Assembly (NCBI GenBank): GCA_019096065.1
Contig: JAGUCH010000008.1
Coordinates: forward strand, 3,043,001 to 3,107,000
DNA from: Paracyclopina nana
Lineage: Eukaryota; Arthropoda; Copepoda; Cyclopoida; Cyclopettidae
Reading direction: 5' to 3'
Length of the DNA: 64,000 nucleotides
Shown: one piece after another, positions 25,024 to 36,100 of the stretch
Layout: each line of letters opens with the position of its first letter
Position numbering within the stretch: the stretch's first letter is position 1
Notes under the pieces: model-generated
The model's input: only the letters and a program-made list of their open reading frames with translations
Told to the model about the DNA's origin: nothing
Database searches by the model: none
Position numbers and translations under genes: made by a program

Positions 25024-28000
25024 CTATGGGCTTACTGGAGGCTGAGGATCATTGTCATCATTGCCTGGCTGTCCCATTTCTTGGTCTTCAGGCACTGCAT
25101 CATTGTCTGCAGATGCCTCTTCGCCCGAGGCTTCGCCACCAGAAGGCTCATCGCCCATTGCCTCATCAGTTGATTCGCCTTCCTCTTGCAGAGTATCCTC
25201 TTCTGCCTCATCGGTCTCTTCATCAGACTCATGAGTGACAACCTGAAAGTCATCATCACTGTCAGAGGCTTGGACCTTCTTCTTTTGAAGCTTGGCGTAA
25301 CGCTTTTCATTCAACTTTTGCATGTTAGCTGAGAATTCTCTCGCTTCCTACATTGTACAAGCATTATAAGTACTTACAACTACAATTAAGTAATGGCAGA
25401 AAGTTTACCTTAGATTCGTCAACACTAGATGACTTCTCAATATTTTTAATGCTACGCAGCCTCTTTTCTTGTTTCCTCTGAGAGCGTCCCGAAAGGCAAA
25501 TCCTCTTACGACGAACTGTTTTGCCAGCCTTTTTCTCGTCTTCAACGTCATCGGCAAGTCTTTTTTTGCCACCACTGGCGGTTGCTCTCTTGCCTTGGCT
25601 GGTTGAACATTCATCAGTCAACATGTCAGTTGGATCCTGTAGATCTTCATCTTGAATCTCTTCCTCAGAAATGATGTCATTAGTGACTGTGGCAAGTCCG
25701 TCATTGTCAATGATCATCTCGTCCTGATTGACATTGAAAAGAGTCATGGCCTCTTGGAGGTCGAGTGATCCATTGTCAAGAAGCTCTTGGTACTCCCTTG
25801 TAACCTAAAAGATGATTGATACTTTACATAGTCTTGTACCCAATTTTAATCTGTAATAAAGCATATAACTTACACCACGAGTGAAGTCCGACTCATTGAA
25901 CTTGTTCCGCTCTTTGGTGACTACCTCCAGAACTCTGATGAGCTTGAACACTTCAAGCTCTGTCACTTCATCCTTAGCATCGCAATAAACATCCTTAAAG
26001 ATGACCTGAAGGTCGTCAGAGAAGGGCTTGTTAGGTGGCCTAGCGCCCCTTTCCTCAATAGAAAGCCTTTCCTTGACAGGTTTCATCTTATTGATGTGAT
26101 CATCATATTCCTGCCTTGTCATGACTGGAATTTCAGTCGGAACGGCGTGCTACAAGAGTTTAGCATAGTGCAAAGTTTACTTAAAGATTCATTCAATGCT
26201 TACCAACATGTTCTCGCGATATTCCATGTCTACCGCATACATCGCATCCCTGAATGCTGCAATTGTTGGCGTGTTGTCCATGCCAGCACGTAGCACCTTC
26301 TGGCGATCGTTCGAGAACTTATTTTGAATACCTCCCCGGCAGCTAAGGTAGTTTTCTTTGATGCTGGTTGCCTTCAGATCATAGACTTTCCTAACGTATT
26401 GAATGACACTGCCAAGGACCCAGGCACTGAACTGTGGCGGCATTTTCCGTTTATAGTAGAGCATTTTGCTCAATCCACTGTATGTGCAAAAAGAGTGTTG
26501 TTCAAGCTAATTTTTCTTCTAGAAAACATTACGAAAGTGTTTTACTTACGTTGGAGTATCGGCAAAGGCACAGTGACTTGACGCCATTGGGCACAACAAA
26601 GCCTTGATGATCGTGTGAGCGATGGCAAACATGATGTTTGTGTCATCCAAGCATTCGAGCAATGGCTGCAAGTAGTACAACAAGTACTTCCTGCAGAGTG
26701 AGGACGCAAAGAATATATCGAACTGCTTGCCAACAGTCTTGAATGGCAGCAGTTGGGCGATCATGCCAACAGCGGTAGCTCTTCGCTCGGCAGCTGTCTC
26801 ACCAAGAAGCTGTACCTTTTGATCCATCTTTTTCTGCTCCTTGGTTAGCTGATCAACCTTATCAATGATCGAATCCAATTTGTTATCCAATTTCTGAAAT
26901 TATAGAGCATTGATGTTACATTAAGCAAACATTTTGGATAGAAAAATGACACGTACGCTCAAGGTTTTCTTGAAAGTGGCCGCCATAAACTCATTGGAGT
27001 CCTTTGACGCTCCAGCTCTAGCAAAAGCTTGAGTCTCGCTCTTCACGGCAGCTTTCAGAGCTTTTGGCAAATCATCTTTGATGAATGCTTTTAGCGCTGC
27101 AGCAAAATCAAATGCAACTTGATGGCCATGCTGATCCATCTTCTCCATCAGCTCTTCTTTCATTGCTCTCATTGCCCCAGACACATCAAAAGCATTCATG
27201 CTCACTGGAGTCACAGGACTCACGCTTGGGCTGATGTGTGCATTGTCAATTGCTTTCTCCAGAGTGCTGGTCAGGATGTCCTCTCCTTGCAATGCCATTT
27301 GGCGAGGGACAGTGACATTTTTCCTGGGACTTACTTTAGGGTCACTTGCAAGCATTTTCGATTGGTCATTGGCCTTTTTCGTATCGACTCGTACAGAAAC
27401 AGAAGATCTTGTAACTGCTGGAGAGGTTTGCTTCTCTTGTCCGGGCTTGGTTGTGCTCTTGCTAGAAGACGCAGTAGCTTGTGGCGGTGGCATGATTGCC
27501 GCATCTTTCTTAGGAGAAGGAGCTGCTACTGCAGCGGCGAGAGCTGCCATTGCAGTCATAACATCAGAAGGTGATGCTCCTGCCGGCAATCTGTTGGCCT
27601 GGATCAACTCTGCCATTAATGGAGACGAAGTTGCCGATTCTTTTTCAGCAGGCTTTGATGACCCTTTAGGCTGAGGCACAACAGGAGTTAATGGTTTGGT
27701 GACTGCCGGAGATTTCTTAGAAGCCTGCTTTCCTCCTAGAGTCTTAGCTGCAGATGGTGACTTTGAGACCGTGCTGACAACTGGACGATAGAAGCCAGAT
27801 GGTCCAGGTTTGGGCGATAAGCGCTTAAGCGGCTTCTTCACAGACCCAGCCTTCTTTTGAGATGCTCCACCCTTTGTCGGTGTTTTCGTGGACGCCGCCT
27901 TTGTCGGCGTTTTAGTGGTCGCAGCCTGTAAAGGTGATAATTGGAATGTAACACGTTGTCGACACTTTTAATAAACATGTACAACTACCTTAGTAGGAGT

Positions 28001-28598
28001 TGGCTGCAACTCGTCGCTGGTGCGAGGATATCCAACTTCCCGTCCACGAGTCGTCCTGGCACCAAATTCCGCAATGATGAACTTGTTGGTCGCCCTATCT
28101 TTCTTAGGATAGTTGAAGTCTTTAGTAACCTTCTCGAGGTAATCATACACCATGGTTTTTACATAGTATGATTGTCGTTGGCTGGCTTTTTGATTCTTCA
28201 ACTCCTTAGTGAGATCATTGATGATGCTTTTCACGAACATTGGATCAGTGCCTATTAAATTAAAACGTCAAAAAAGGTTTGTAAAGCAATCGTCGAATTT
28301 TACCTTTTTCGATCCGTGCAAAAATTGCCCAGCGTGATGGCTTATCGCTGCCAGGCTCAAGGACATTCCGGAATGCCAATCGGTAGTTGATTTCAAGCTC
28401 GAATTCGACATTGAACTTGAAAATGTCCTTCAACTTCTTCTTGTTGGCATCCACAAATTTGATCGGCACGACCCTAAATTGGCATTTGTCCAGATCGCAA
28501 ACAATCAGACTGTCGTAAGCGGCATGACTTGTTGGAAAGGTCGTCAATGAAGTCCGTAAGATGTTGATGACATCGGGGTGTCCCTCAAGGGAAGACAT
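25024..28598 (-). CDS. Transposon accessory protein, ~1046 aa (unknown family)
   Basis: Eight exons read right to left: 28598-28304, 28251-27989, 27925-26957, 26893-26550, 26477-26204, 26149-25874, 25804-25409, 25347-25024. All introns are GT-AG, 43-75 nt long, and phases match, giving 1046 aa. Exons 1-2 (residues 1-186) look globular. Exon 3 begins with a Lys/Ser/Pro/Ala-rich low-complexity stretch. Exons 3-4 contain likely helices (KLDNKLDSIIDKVDQL) and exons 4-6 appear globular. Exon 7 has basic, nuclear-signal-like clusters (KTVRRKR). The C terminus is acidic, rich in Asp, Glu and Ser. I do not recognise the fold; exons 4-5 weakly recall the DUF4806-type domains of animal transposon proteins. 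It shares a roughly 575-bp intergenic region with the transposase. By analogy with plant TNPA it may bind the element's ends, but that is inference. Confidence 0.75.
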
Positions 28599-29173
28599 TG
28601 CTGTTTCTTGCCCTTAAATTTCAAGTTTGCTAAATTATTCGGCGAGCGAAAAATGGCGACGAAAAATGAGTGGCGGTTAGTTTTCGTTGTTTTCCTGGCC
28701 GCGCAGTAAGCAGCAGCAATGGGCAGAACCGGCGGTTTTGGCAGTTGCGGCTGCCGATTGAGTGTGTTCGGGCAGCCAGGTTGATCGGCAGTTACGGCAG
28801 GCTTGTTTAGCTAGCAGCAGCTGCGCGAGCTAATTAATAATAAAAAGTTCGCCAAATCGGCGGTGGTCAAAGAAATCGCTAGCGAGTTTTCAAATTGCAA
28901 AATTACGCGAATCTAGCATCCTTCAGTGTATAAAAAGTGCCGAATTGTGATCGCTGATGCCCGATTGGTAAGATTTTCACACTTTAATTAAGTTTTATCG
29001 AGAAATATACCTCTACGAAACTTTTGATTTTTGCCGATGTCCTTTTAATGGCCGACTTCTTTAACGAATGACGATTTGACATAAAATTTAATTGATTTCG
29101 GAAAATTAATTTGTTAGTGGAAAAAATATTCTCTCACGTAATTTATTACATCTTTAATTGCAGATTAATTAAA
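28599..29173. promoter_or_regulatory. Shared divergent promoter region of the transposon
   Basis: The only gap between the two divergent transposon genes. It contains repeated CGGC-rich motifs: GGCAGTTGCGGC at 28740-28751 and GGCAGTTACGGC at 28787-28798, with related CCGGCGG and GGCTGCCG nearby. A possible 5'-UTR intron of the transposase ends with ATTGCAG at about 29156-29162, just before its ATG. A bidirectional promoter is inferred from gene order, not from a recognised core element. Confidence 0.5.
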
Positions 29174-32100
29174 ATGACACGTTCACGGCCAAAATTGACA
29201 CCTGCGGAGAGACAAAAGCAGCGCCGAAAGTTGAGAAAACAAGATGCGGAGTTTGCTGCTTTTCTTGCACGAGCTGGACACGATAGCAACCCTGCAATAG
29301 TAAGTGCAATGCGAAGGGATGGAATCTCATTCATTACTCCGGATGATCGAGAATACTTGGAGAGGACACGTCGAGTTTTCCAAGAGGCACGGCAAGTGCT
29401 ACGTGGTGGTCCAGCTCATGACAATGCTGTGGATTCCGGTTCGGCGTCTGATTTGAGTCACGTCAGTGAAACTGATACGTCGAGGGAAAGTGTCGACAAC
29501 CAATCACCTGCCAATTTGAAAAGGAGCAAGTCAGAGGGCGACGTTCGACATGCCAATGTTGAAGTTGACGACAATGAAACATTTGTTGAAATGAGAAACA
29601 CACTTTCTCAAGCTTCCTATGGCTCTCCTGAAGGAAGCAATGGTGAAAATGGCGGCAATGTCACCAGCGCCACCAATAATCCATTTGTTGAAGATGAAAC
29701 TGATGACGAAGAGTTAGCCGCGAGAACATTTCCAGCGCCAAGAACACGGAACGAAAAGCGTGCCAGAATGGATGCAATATTGGCTGAAGGTAGAAGTTAT
29801 CTTAACGCCATCTCAATGCCAACTTCACTTGAGGGTCCTCATTCTGGATTTTCATCATTCGCTTTCTATCGTGGAGATGACCGTGATCGCAACCAGCCTA
29901 CGTACAATGAACCCGAGGCTATGTTTTCTGCAGAGCCGAGCTATGTCGAACAATATGACAAGTACTTCTATGACAAGTACTATTTGCCATCTAAGAAAGC
30001 AAAAGTTGCTGCATGCGTGGAAGAAGTCATGAACGAGCAATTAATTGAACGTGCGAGTCATTATGATGAAAGTCAGCGTGGGTCTTTTGCTAATGAGCAA
30101 GACGACACTCCCATCCGTAGGGAAATTGAGGAGGAACTGGTGGAAGATGATTTTGTTGTCCACGCTGATGAGCCATTCATCTTGGAGTCAGCCAGAGAGA
30201 AGCTCAAAAGAAAGTATGATTACACTTTCCTTCAACATGATGATAACTTACAATTCAACCAAGACAATACTGAAGAAGAAGAGGTTGATGCAGATTTTGA
30301 AGATGACCTGGACAGATCAGCATCCGAAAATCGAATTGATGTCATCCTTAATGGCGACAGTACTGATTTTGCTGATGTGAGTCAATTAGAATTATTATGT
30401 AATCTAAATCTGAAATAAAGCTATTATTTTGCCTTCTCTTTAGGATGACGAAACGTTAAATTCATTGCTCGATAATGTATCCATCACTGAGGATGACGAG
30501 GACAGCCAAGTCATCAGTGAAGCCTCTAGCTTTAACTCAACCGAGAATGAAAGCAAAGATGAAACTTATCAAATGACTCAAGGCGAACTTAGCTATAAAT
30601 TCACAAGAGAAGACAAGACTTATAAGCAGGTTTGCAAAGAGTACTTGGCTGAGATGGAGCAACCAACAAAGGAGGCTCGAAACGATTACCTTGCAAGGAC
30701 ATTTTTGAGTGATTGCAGCAAACTGAACTTGTCGGAGCGAGCGAGTCGTTTGTTTTGGGACAAGGAACGTGCTGTGAGGAATAATTATCCGTTTTACCGA
30801 GGCTTGAAATGCTATCAAACGATACGTCGAAGAATGCTACGAATCACTCCCAGGATTACTATGAAGTGGGAATTGCGCAAAAGAAACGGCCCTCTCAGCA
30901 ATCGAATCTACTACAAGGGTGATCATTATCCTCAAAGCAGATACCCACGTTCAAAGTACGAAACACTTTCTGTGTGGACTTATTCCAACATGGAAGATGT
31001 TTTTCAATTCCATCAATTGCTTCACAAAGAAGAGATAAGCGAAGAGCCATTCTACAAAAACTACGACTTTTGTATGGACGGTGTCCCTCTATCAGTATCG
31101 GGGATCGATCAAATGACGATCTTGTGCACAAGATTCTCAAGTTGCTCTGAGGTATACACATCAGGCATTTTCATTCACAGGAGAGGCAAGGAGACTTCAG
31201 TCTTGAAAATGCTTCAAAATATGATGAAAACGTGTTACGAGAAATGCTTCTACCTTAGACATTTCATTGCTGATTCGCCAATGCGAGCCAAATTAAAGTG
31301 TATAAAAGGCCATACAGGATTCTGTGCGTGTGATCGGTGCATAGCTTCAGGAGTGACGTTGAAAAGGCGAGCGAAGGAGGAAATGAAGCGCAAAAGACCG
31401 CCAAAGAGAGTTGTCACTGATGACGAACCAGTGGCGAAGCGATCAAAATTTGATAGAGGTGGTCAGGAAGAAAACAGGTACGGCGGAACTGTATTCTACC
31501 CGGCGAACACGGTTGATATGAAGAGGCGTACTCACAGCGACTTTCTTAACATTTACGACAAATTAACGGCTGCAGAAGGAAAGAAAGTGCTCTCAGAAAA
31601 AGTCACATTTGGCATCAAAGGCAAATCTGTGTTAATAGAAGATGCTGGTGTCGATATGGTTGAGACGTGTGATATTGAGCCTTTTCACAACCTTGGGTTA
31701 GGAGTCACTAAAAAAATTATTCACACCATTTTGCAGCCTAAAAAGGGCGACGAACAGTTTAGCAAAGCAAACCGTGACATTGTGAACAGTTTCGACGACG
31801 AGTGGAGTGAACTGCTAATTCCATGCGAATTTAATAGGCGACCGCGCAAAATGGCAACATCTCTTGTGCATTATAAGGCAGAGGAGTACATCAGTATTGC
31901 AACGTGTGGATTTCTTGCTTTCGCAAATGCTTTGCAAGGCGTTCACAACAAATTAAACCGTCAAGTATGGCTGATGTTCACCTACCTAATGATTGCTGCC
32001 CTTCTGCCACAACCAGAGTACGAGGCTCTGCTTATGTCAGGCATTTGCTTGGAGAGTCTACACAAGAACTTTTACTGGATGTACGAAAAAGCATTTAAGA

Positions 32101-32621
32101 TAATTAATTGCACCTACAACACTCACATCTTCTACCATTTGCCGGAGGTGCGCCGAAAAAAAAGACTCGATGAGATCAGTGCCGAACCTTTTGAAGCCAG
32201 TTTTCAATACATTAAGAAGATTATAACCAATAACACATGCTCGTTCTCAAAAACGTTAATGCAAAAGTGTTTCATAAACAAGTTTTGTGAGCACAGCTGT
32301 CAACGTCGAGTCACAATCTCAAGTAAGAGTCGTATGTCACGGTCTGAGGACACCATCATTTATGCTCGTCACAATGAGAAGCCAGATTTCTTCCAAGTGG
32401 TCAACGTAGATCCTGATTGTTACGTTTGCGTACCATTCATGACTGAACGATATCACCATGACGATGTTCCTTTCTTGAACTACGACAAGATTGGTGTACG
32501 GCGATTTGTCTGCAAAAGAGAAAATGAAAGAATCAAAATTAAGAAGGATCAAGTGATTGGTAAAGGTGTGAAATACCGATCTGTGTTAATTAATGTGTCA
32601 TTTTCGACCCTACACTTGTAA
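29174..32621 (+). CDS. EnSpm/CACTA-superfamily transposase, ~1126 aa
   Basis: Two exons, 29174-30376 and 30444-32621, join in phase 0 at GAT|GTGAGT and TTTAG|GAT. The N-terminal ~500 residues are charged and acidic. The conserved core holds DSPMRAKLKCIKGHTG, then CACDRC, matching the D-x-P-x-R-A...KGH-x-G...C-x-R-C pattern of metazoan EnSpm transposases. DIEPFHNLGLGVTKK follows, corresponding to the family's DYMHLVCLGV block. Such proteins cut and paste the element by a DDE-type mechanism in the nucleus. I did not assign all catalytic acids. The ATG at 29174 is chosen because a splice acceptor lies about 11 nt upstream; the frame is also open back to 29111. AATAAA stands about 30 nt after the stop. 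Confidence 0.82.
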
Positions 32622-32971
32622 CAACAAATTATGTAACATCTAACTGTTCAATAAAGAAGCAAAAATACTTAAAATCTAAGAAATATGCTTAACAATGTAT
32701 GAATGTCGGGTAACATTCTTGCAATTCTTCAAACAAACATAAAAGAATGAGTAAACTTGGCAAAGGTGCAAAATCCCGATATGTCAAAATTGTCACTTTC
32801 AAGCCTTCATTTCCGACAACACATTATATAACATTTAAAAGTTTAATAAAGCAGCAAAAATTCTTAAAGTCTAAGAAATATGCATTACAATGTATGAACG
32901 TTAGTTCACTTAGATGTGAAAGTCGGGTAACATTATGGCGATTCTTCAAACACTCATTAAAGAATGGGTAA
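32559..32971 (+). repeat. Tandem duplication of the transposase 3' end
   Basis: The last roughly 60 bp of the transposase frame plus its 3' UTR (about 32559-32757) recur, diverged, at about 32759-32971. Both copies contain GGTAAAGGTG or GGCAAAGGTG, CAATAAAG or TAATAAAG, AATCTAAGAAATATGC or AGTCTAAGAAATATGC, and GTCGGGTAACATT. The second copy extends an open frame (32747-32971) whose start resembles the transposase C terminus, so it may be a leftover or alternative 3' end carrying a second poly(A) signal. Confidence 0.8.
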
Positions 32972-33192
32972 AGAACGCAAAAATGTTTGTTTAACAGCAC
33001 ATTAAAAGTTGGTCTTAATGTTGATTTAAAGTTTTGGCAACCGATTAGAAAAGACTCATTTTAAAGTGTATTTAAAGTTACATTTTAAATCTTGAATAAA
33101 GTAAAATTATTGATGCTTTAGAATAACTTTATTTTTAAAGTCTCTATAAAGAATCGATTGACAATTTTAAAGTTTGAATTTGTTTTGTGGGG

Positions 33193-36100
33193 TGGGGAAA
33201 ATTCATGTCTGCAGATAAGAGGACCTGGGCATATTTTTCCGAGGGCAAATCCGTATATGGTAAAAACAGGATTAGACAAAAAGCCTCTTGGATTAGGCTC
33301 AAAATTAGCATACTGTATAGTAGCAGAGTGGGAAAGACAAGTGGGTTGCAGACAGACGGGCGCCCACTTTGCAGCTGTCGCGAGCGCGCGCGTTTTGCCC
33401 CATTGCTAGAAATGTCCAACGGTTCTTTTGTGGGTTTTTGCAGCCCTCAAGTCTGGGCCAATTTTCGTCAAATAGCTAAGCAGATGAAATGCTCCAAATA
33501 TTGGCTGTCAACCATCTGCAACTTGAGCCCATCAAAGCATCACGTCTAGACCAATTTCTTACTTGGCAGCCTTTCATGCAAAGATGGGTCAAAATGAGCG
33601 CTTTTATGATACTAAAAAATGAGCCACTAAACCTAGCGTGAGAGTCATTTATTTCTTGTCAACAGGGCTTACTAAACATTGTGCCAGCAAGAAATTCTGC
33701 CACCCATGATGAGGCATGTAAATGCCCCCCATTAGGCTTGATGATGTGACAGCACTTTAGCATTGTAGCCCTGACTTTCTCTTTTCAGGAGCACAAAATA
33801 CCAACTTATCGAGTGAATTAGTCCTTGCTCTCTTCATTACCCAAAGAAGCATGATTTTTATGCGTACTATGCAAATACTGCAGTGAAAGAAAAGTGAAAG
33901 CCTGTACAGCACACTGCTTTTTATGTGTAGTATGCTCCAGCAGCAGGAAATGGAAATACTTAGTAAAAGGATAAATACCTATTTTGCGTCAGGACAACAT
34001 TTCCAGGAGAATGAATGGCTCAGCGCTTTTCCTTGAAGATTTGCAGCCATTCAGGAGCAACGAGGCCCAAAAAGGGCCTGAAAATAGACTGGCTTTTTTT
34101 CTCAGAGCTCTTTTGCTATACATATAGAGACAAAATTGAATTAAGTGCGCACAGGCCTGTGACACGAGTTGCTCTTAACGTCATTTCGGAGGTTGCCGCA
34201 GAAAATTGACTCAATTAGTATCGAGGTTAATATGCCATCATTGGCGACCTTCATCACAACTAATCAGGTTACCATGTATTTAGCACAATAAAGTTTTTGT
34301 GGCCACATCATGCTTATGCACGATGATGGCCAACGTCCATAATGAATAAGAGATGGCCTGCTGCGGGGAAGACACTTATTACAAAACATGATAGCATAAT
34401 AATTGCCAACATGCAACCTTTATATTTTACCATCATGCAGCTGTAATGCTTGTGTATAGTAATGTATTACGAGCCCCTTTTTTTGGTCAAGGAATTTTGG
34501 TACATTCTCCCAACTTGAGGAGCTAGGGGCCAGTCTCGCACTATTACTGCGCCATAGCATATTGTCCTGGGATGCAAATAAGAGCTTTGTCAAACTTTTG
34601 TGTAGTATAGGACCCTTTTTAAATGTGGGTCACGCACAATAAAGGTTGGGAGAGGGTGTTGGAAAGTTCTAGATTGATCATTCCATTAGTAGTTCACTTG
34701 ATATGAGGCCAGCTGGTATAGAGGCTCGGGTCTTTTTTTAAAGATGCGAGGTGGTGTAGTAGGGCGGGGTTGCGATCATAAACTTGTGCCAAGACTCTAC
34801 TTATGTGAAAAGGACACGCGCGTGTCTTTTTATCCCTTCGAGAAAGTTGAGTGTAGGGGTCGTTTAACTAGTTAACTACGGAGCTGTACCAAACAGGAAT
34901 GCAGTTTAGTAATGACTTTTCCTGACTGCTTTCTAATTCTACTCGATTGGTGATATTACGTGAAGGAGGTCTGATTTCCGTTTGAAAATAAAACCAAGTC
35001 TTGCGCAAGATGTGTGCACAATTTGGGGATCATTGCAATATATGTAGTGAAAATGGTCAGAGCTTAATTGGGCGAGACGCGCGGTCTATTGGCCGCAAAG
35101 CGGGCTCTCTCTCTCTTTGTGAAACTATTAACGATATGCAACATCTCTTTCCTGTTAGCAGTAGTATTATAGTTGTTGTTGAACTCTGCGTTGAGGCCAC
35201 GAGGCCGCGATGCTTAGTGTGGCATATGGACCACGTTTAATGTACCATCCTCTTCATGTTCGCTAAGGCGTGAACAGTGCTCTTCAATGTTTTTTCACAG
35301 TGAAACCCCCAACTTCTTGAGTAGCAGCATTTGTGTAGCAGCTTTTTGCGCAATTTTGCCCCTGCGCGCGAACGTACAACAACGTCCTGCAAGGAATTGG
35401 CCCCAAAATGCAAAGAACTGAAAACTAGCTCTCGTGCAATTTGGGCCTTGCCAAAAATTCAAATGTGCGGCCCCTGGTGGCTAATTTAGGGGATATGCTA
35501 CTATATAGGATATATAAAACGAGACCTGGGAAAATTCTTTCAGGAAAAGTTTTTTCACGATTTCCACTGCAGCAAAATTTTCACCACTCAAAACTTGCCC
35601 AAGCTTCTTGAATCTCAGCTCTTCTTTTTGATTTCGCACAAGCCTTCAATTCGCAATAATGCTCCAAAATATGGTAGAAGTATGAGGTACTTTAAGTATA
35701 CTTGGCAAATGATCTACGTTGCGGCCTTCGGCTGAAATGCTTTGACCATTTGCTCAGCGTGTGATATGTTTGCAGACGGACAATCTTTTATCTGTAAAAG
35801 AGGCCGGGAGAGCCACTACTGCAATATGTAAGGTGGATTCCTGCCGCCAACCACCAAGGTCCAATGGAGGCCATCATTCGTCATCCTTTGGTGAAAAATC
35901 TCAGAGTCTTTCCTTGAGGCAGGCGAAAATTAGTCTTCTCTGTCTGCGAAAAAAGACAAATTCGGCCGGGGGAGAAATCAGGCTGTGTATAGAGCTTAGC
36001 TGAGAGGAAAGAGAAAGGGGCTTAGATCATGGGCTAGCAAGGCAAGTAAAAACTACGACAGAAGTACTTGCTCGAGGCCATCCATCACTCGGAGGTCGGG

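Larger units (their letters stand above)
24090..33192. mobile_element. EnSpm/CACTA-like DNA transposon, apparently complete
   Basis: The ends carry a perfect 12-bp inverted repeat, CCCCACAAAACA (24090-24101, complement at 33181-33192). TG stands just outside both ends, a possible 2-bp target duplication. Copies of TTTAAAG cluster within a few hundred bp of both ends, a layout like the subterminal repeats bound by accessory proteins in plant CACTA elements. Inside are two divergent, intact, spliced genes: the transposase (plus) and a large accessory protein (minus). The boundaries rest on the inverted repeat alone, because the target duplication is too short to be decisive. Both frames are open, so the element could have been active recently. 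Confidence 0.72.

Noticed and set aside
27119-27674. Two long plus-strand frames of about 150 codons
   Set aside because: Antisense of exon 3 of the transposon accessory gene, which has consistent splice phases on the minus strand.
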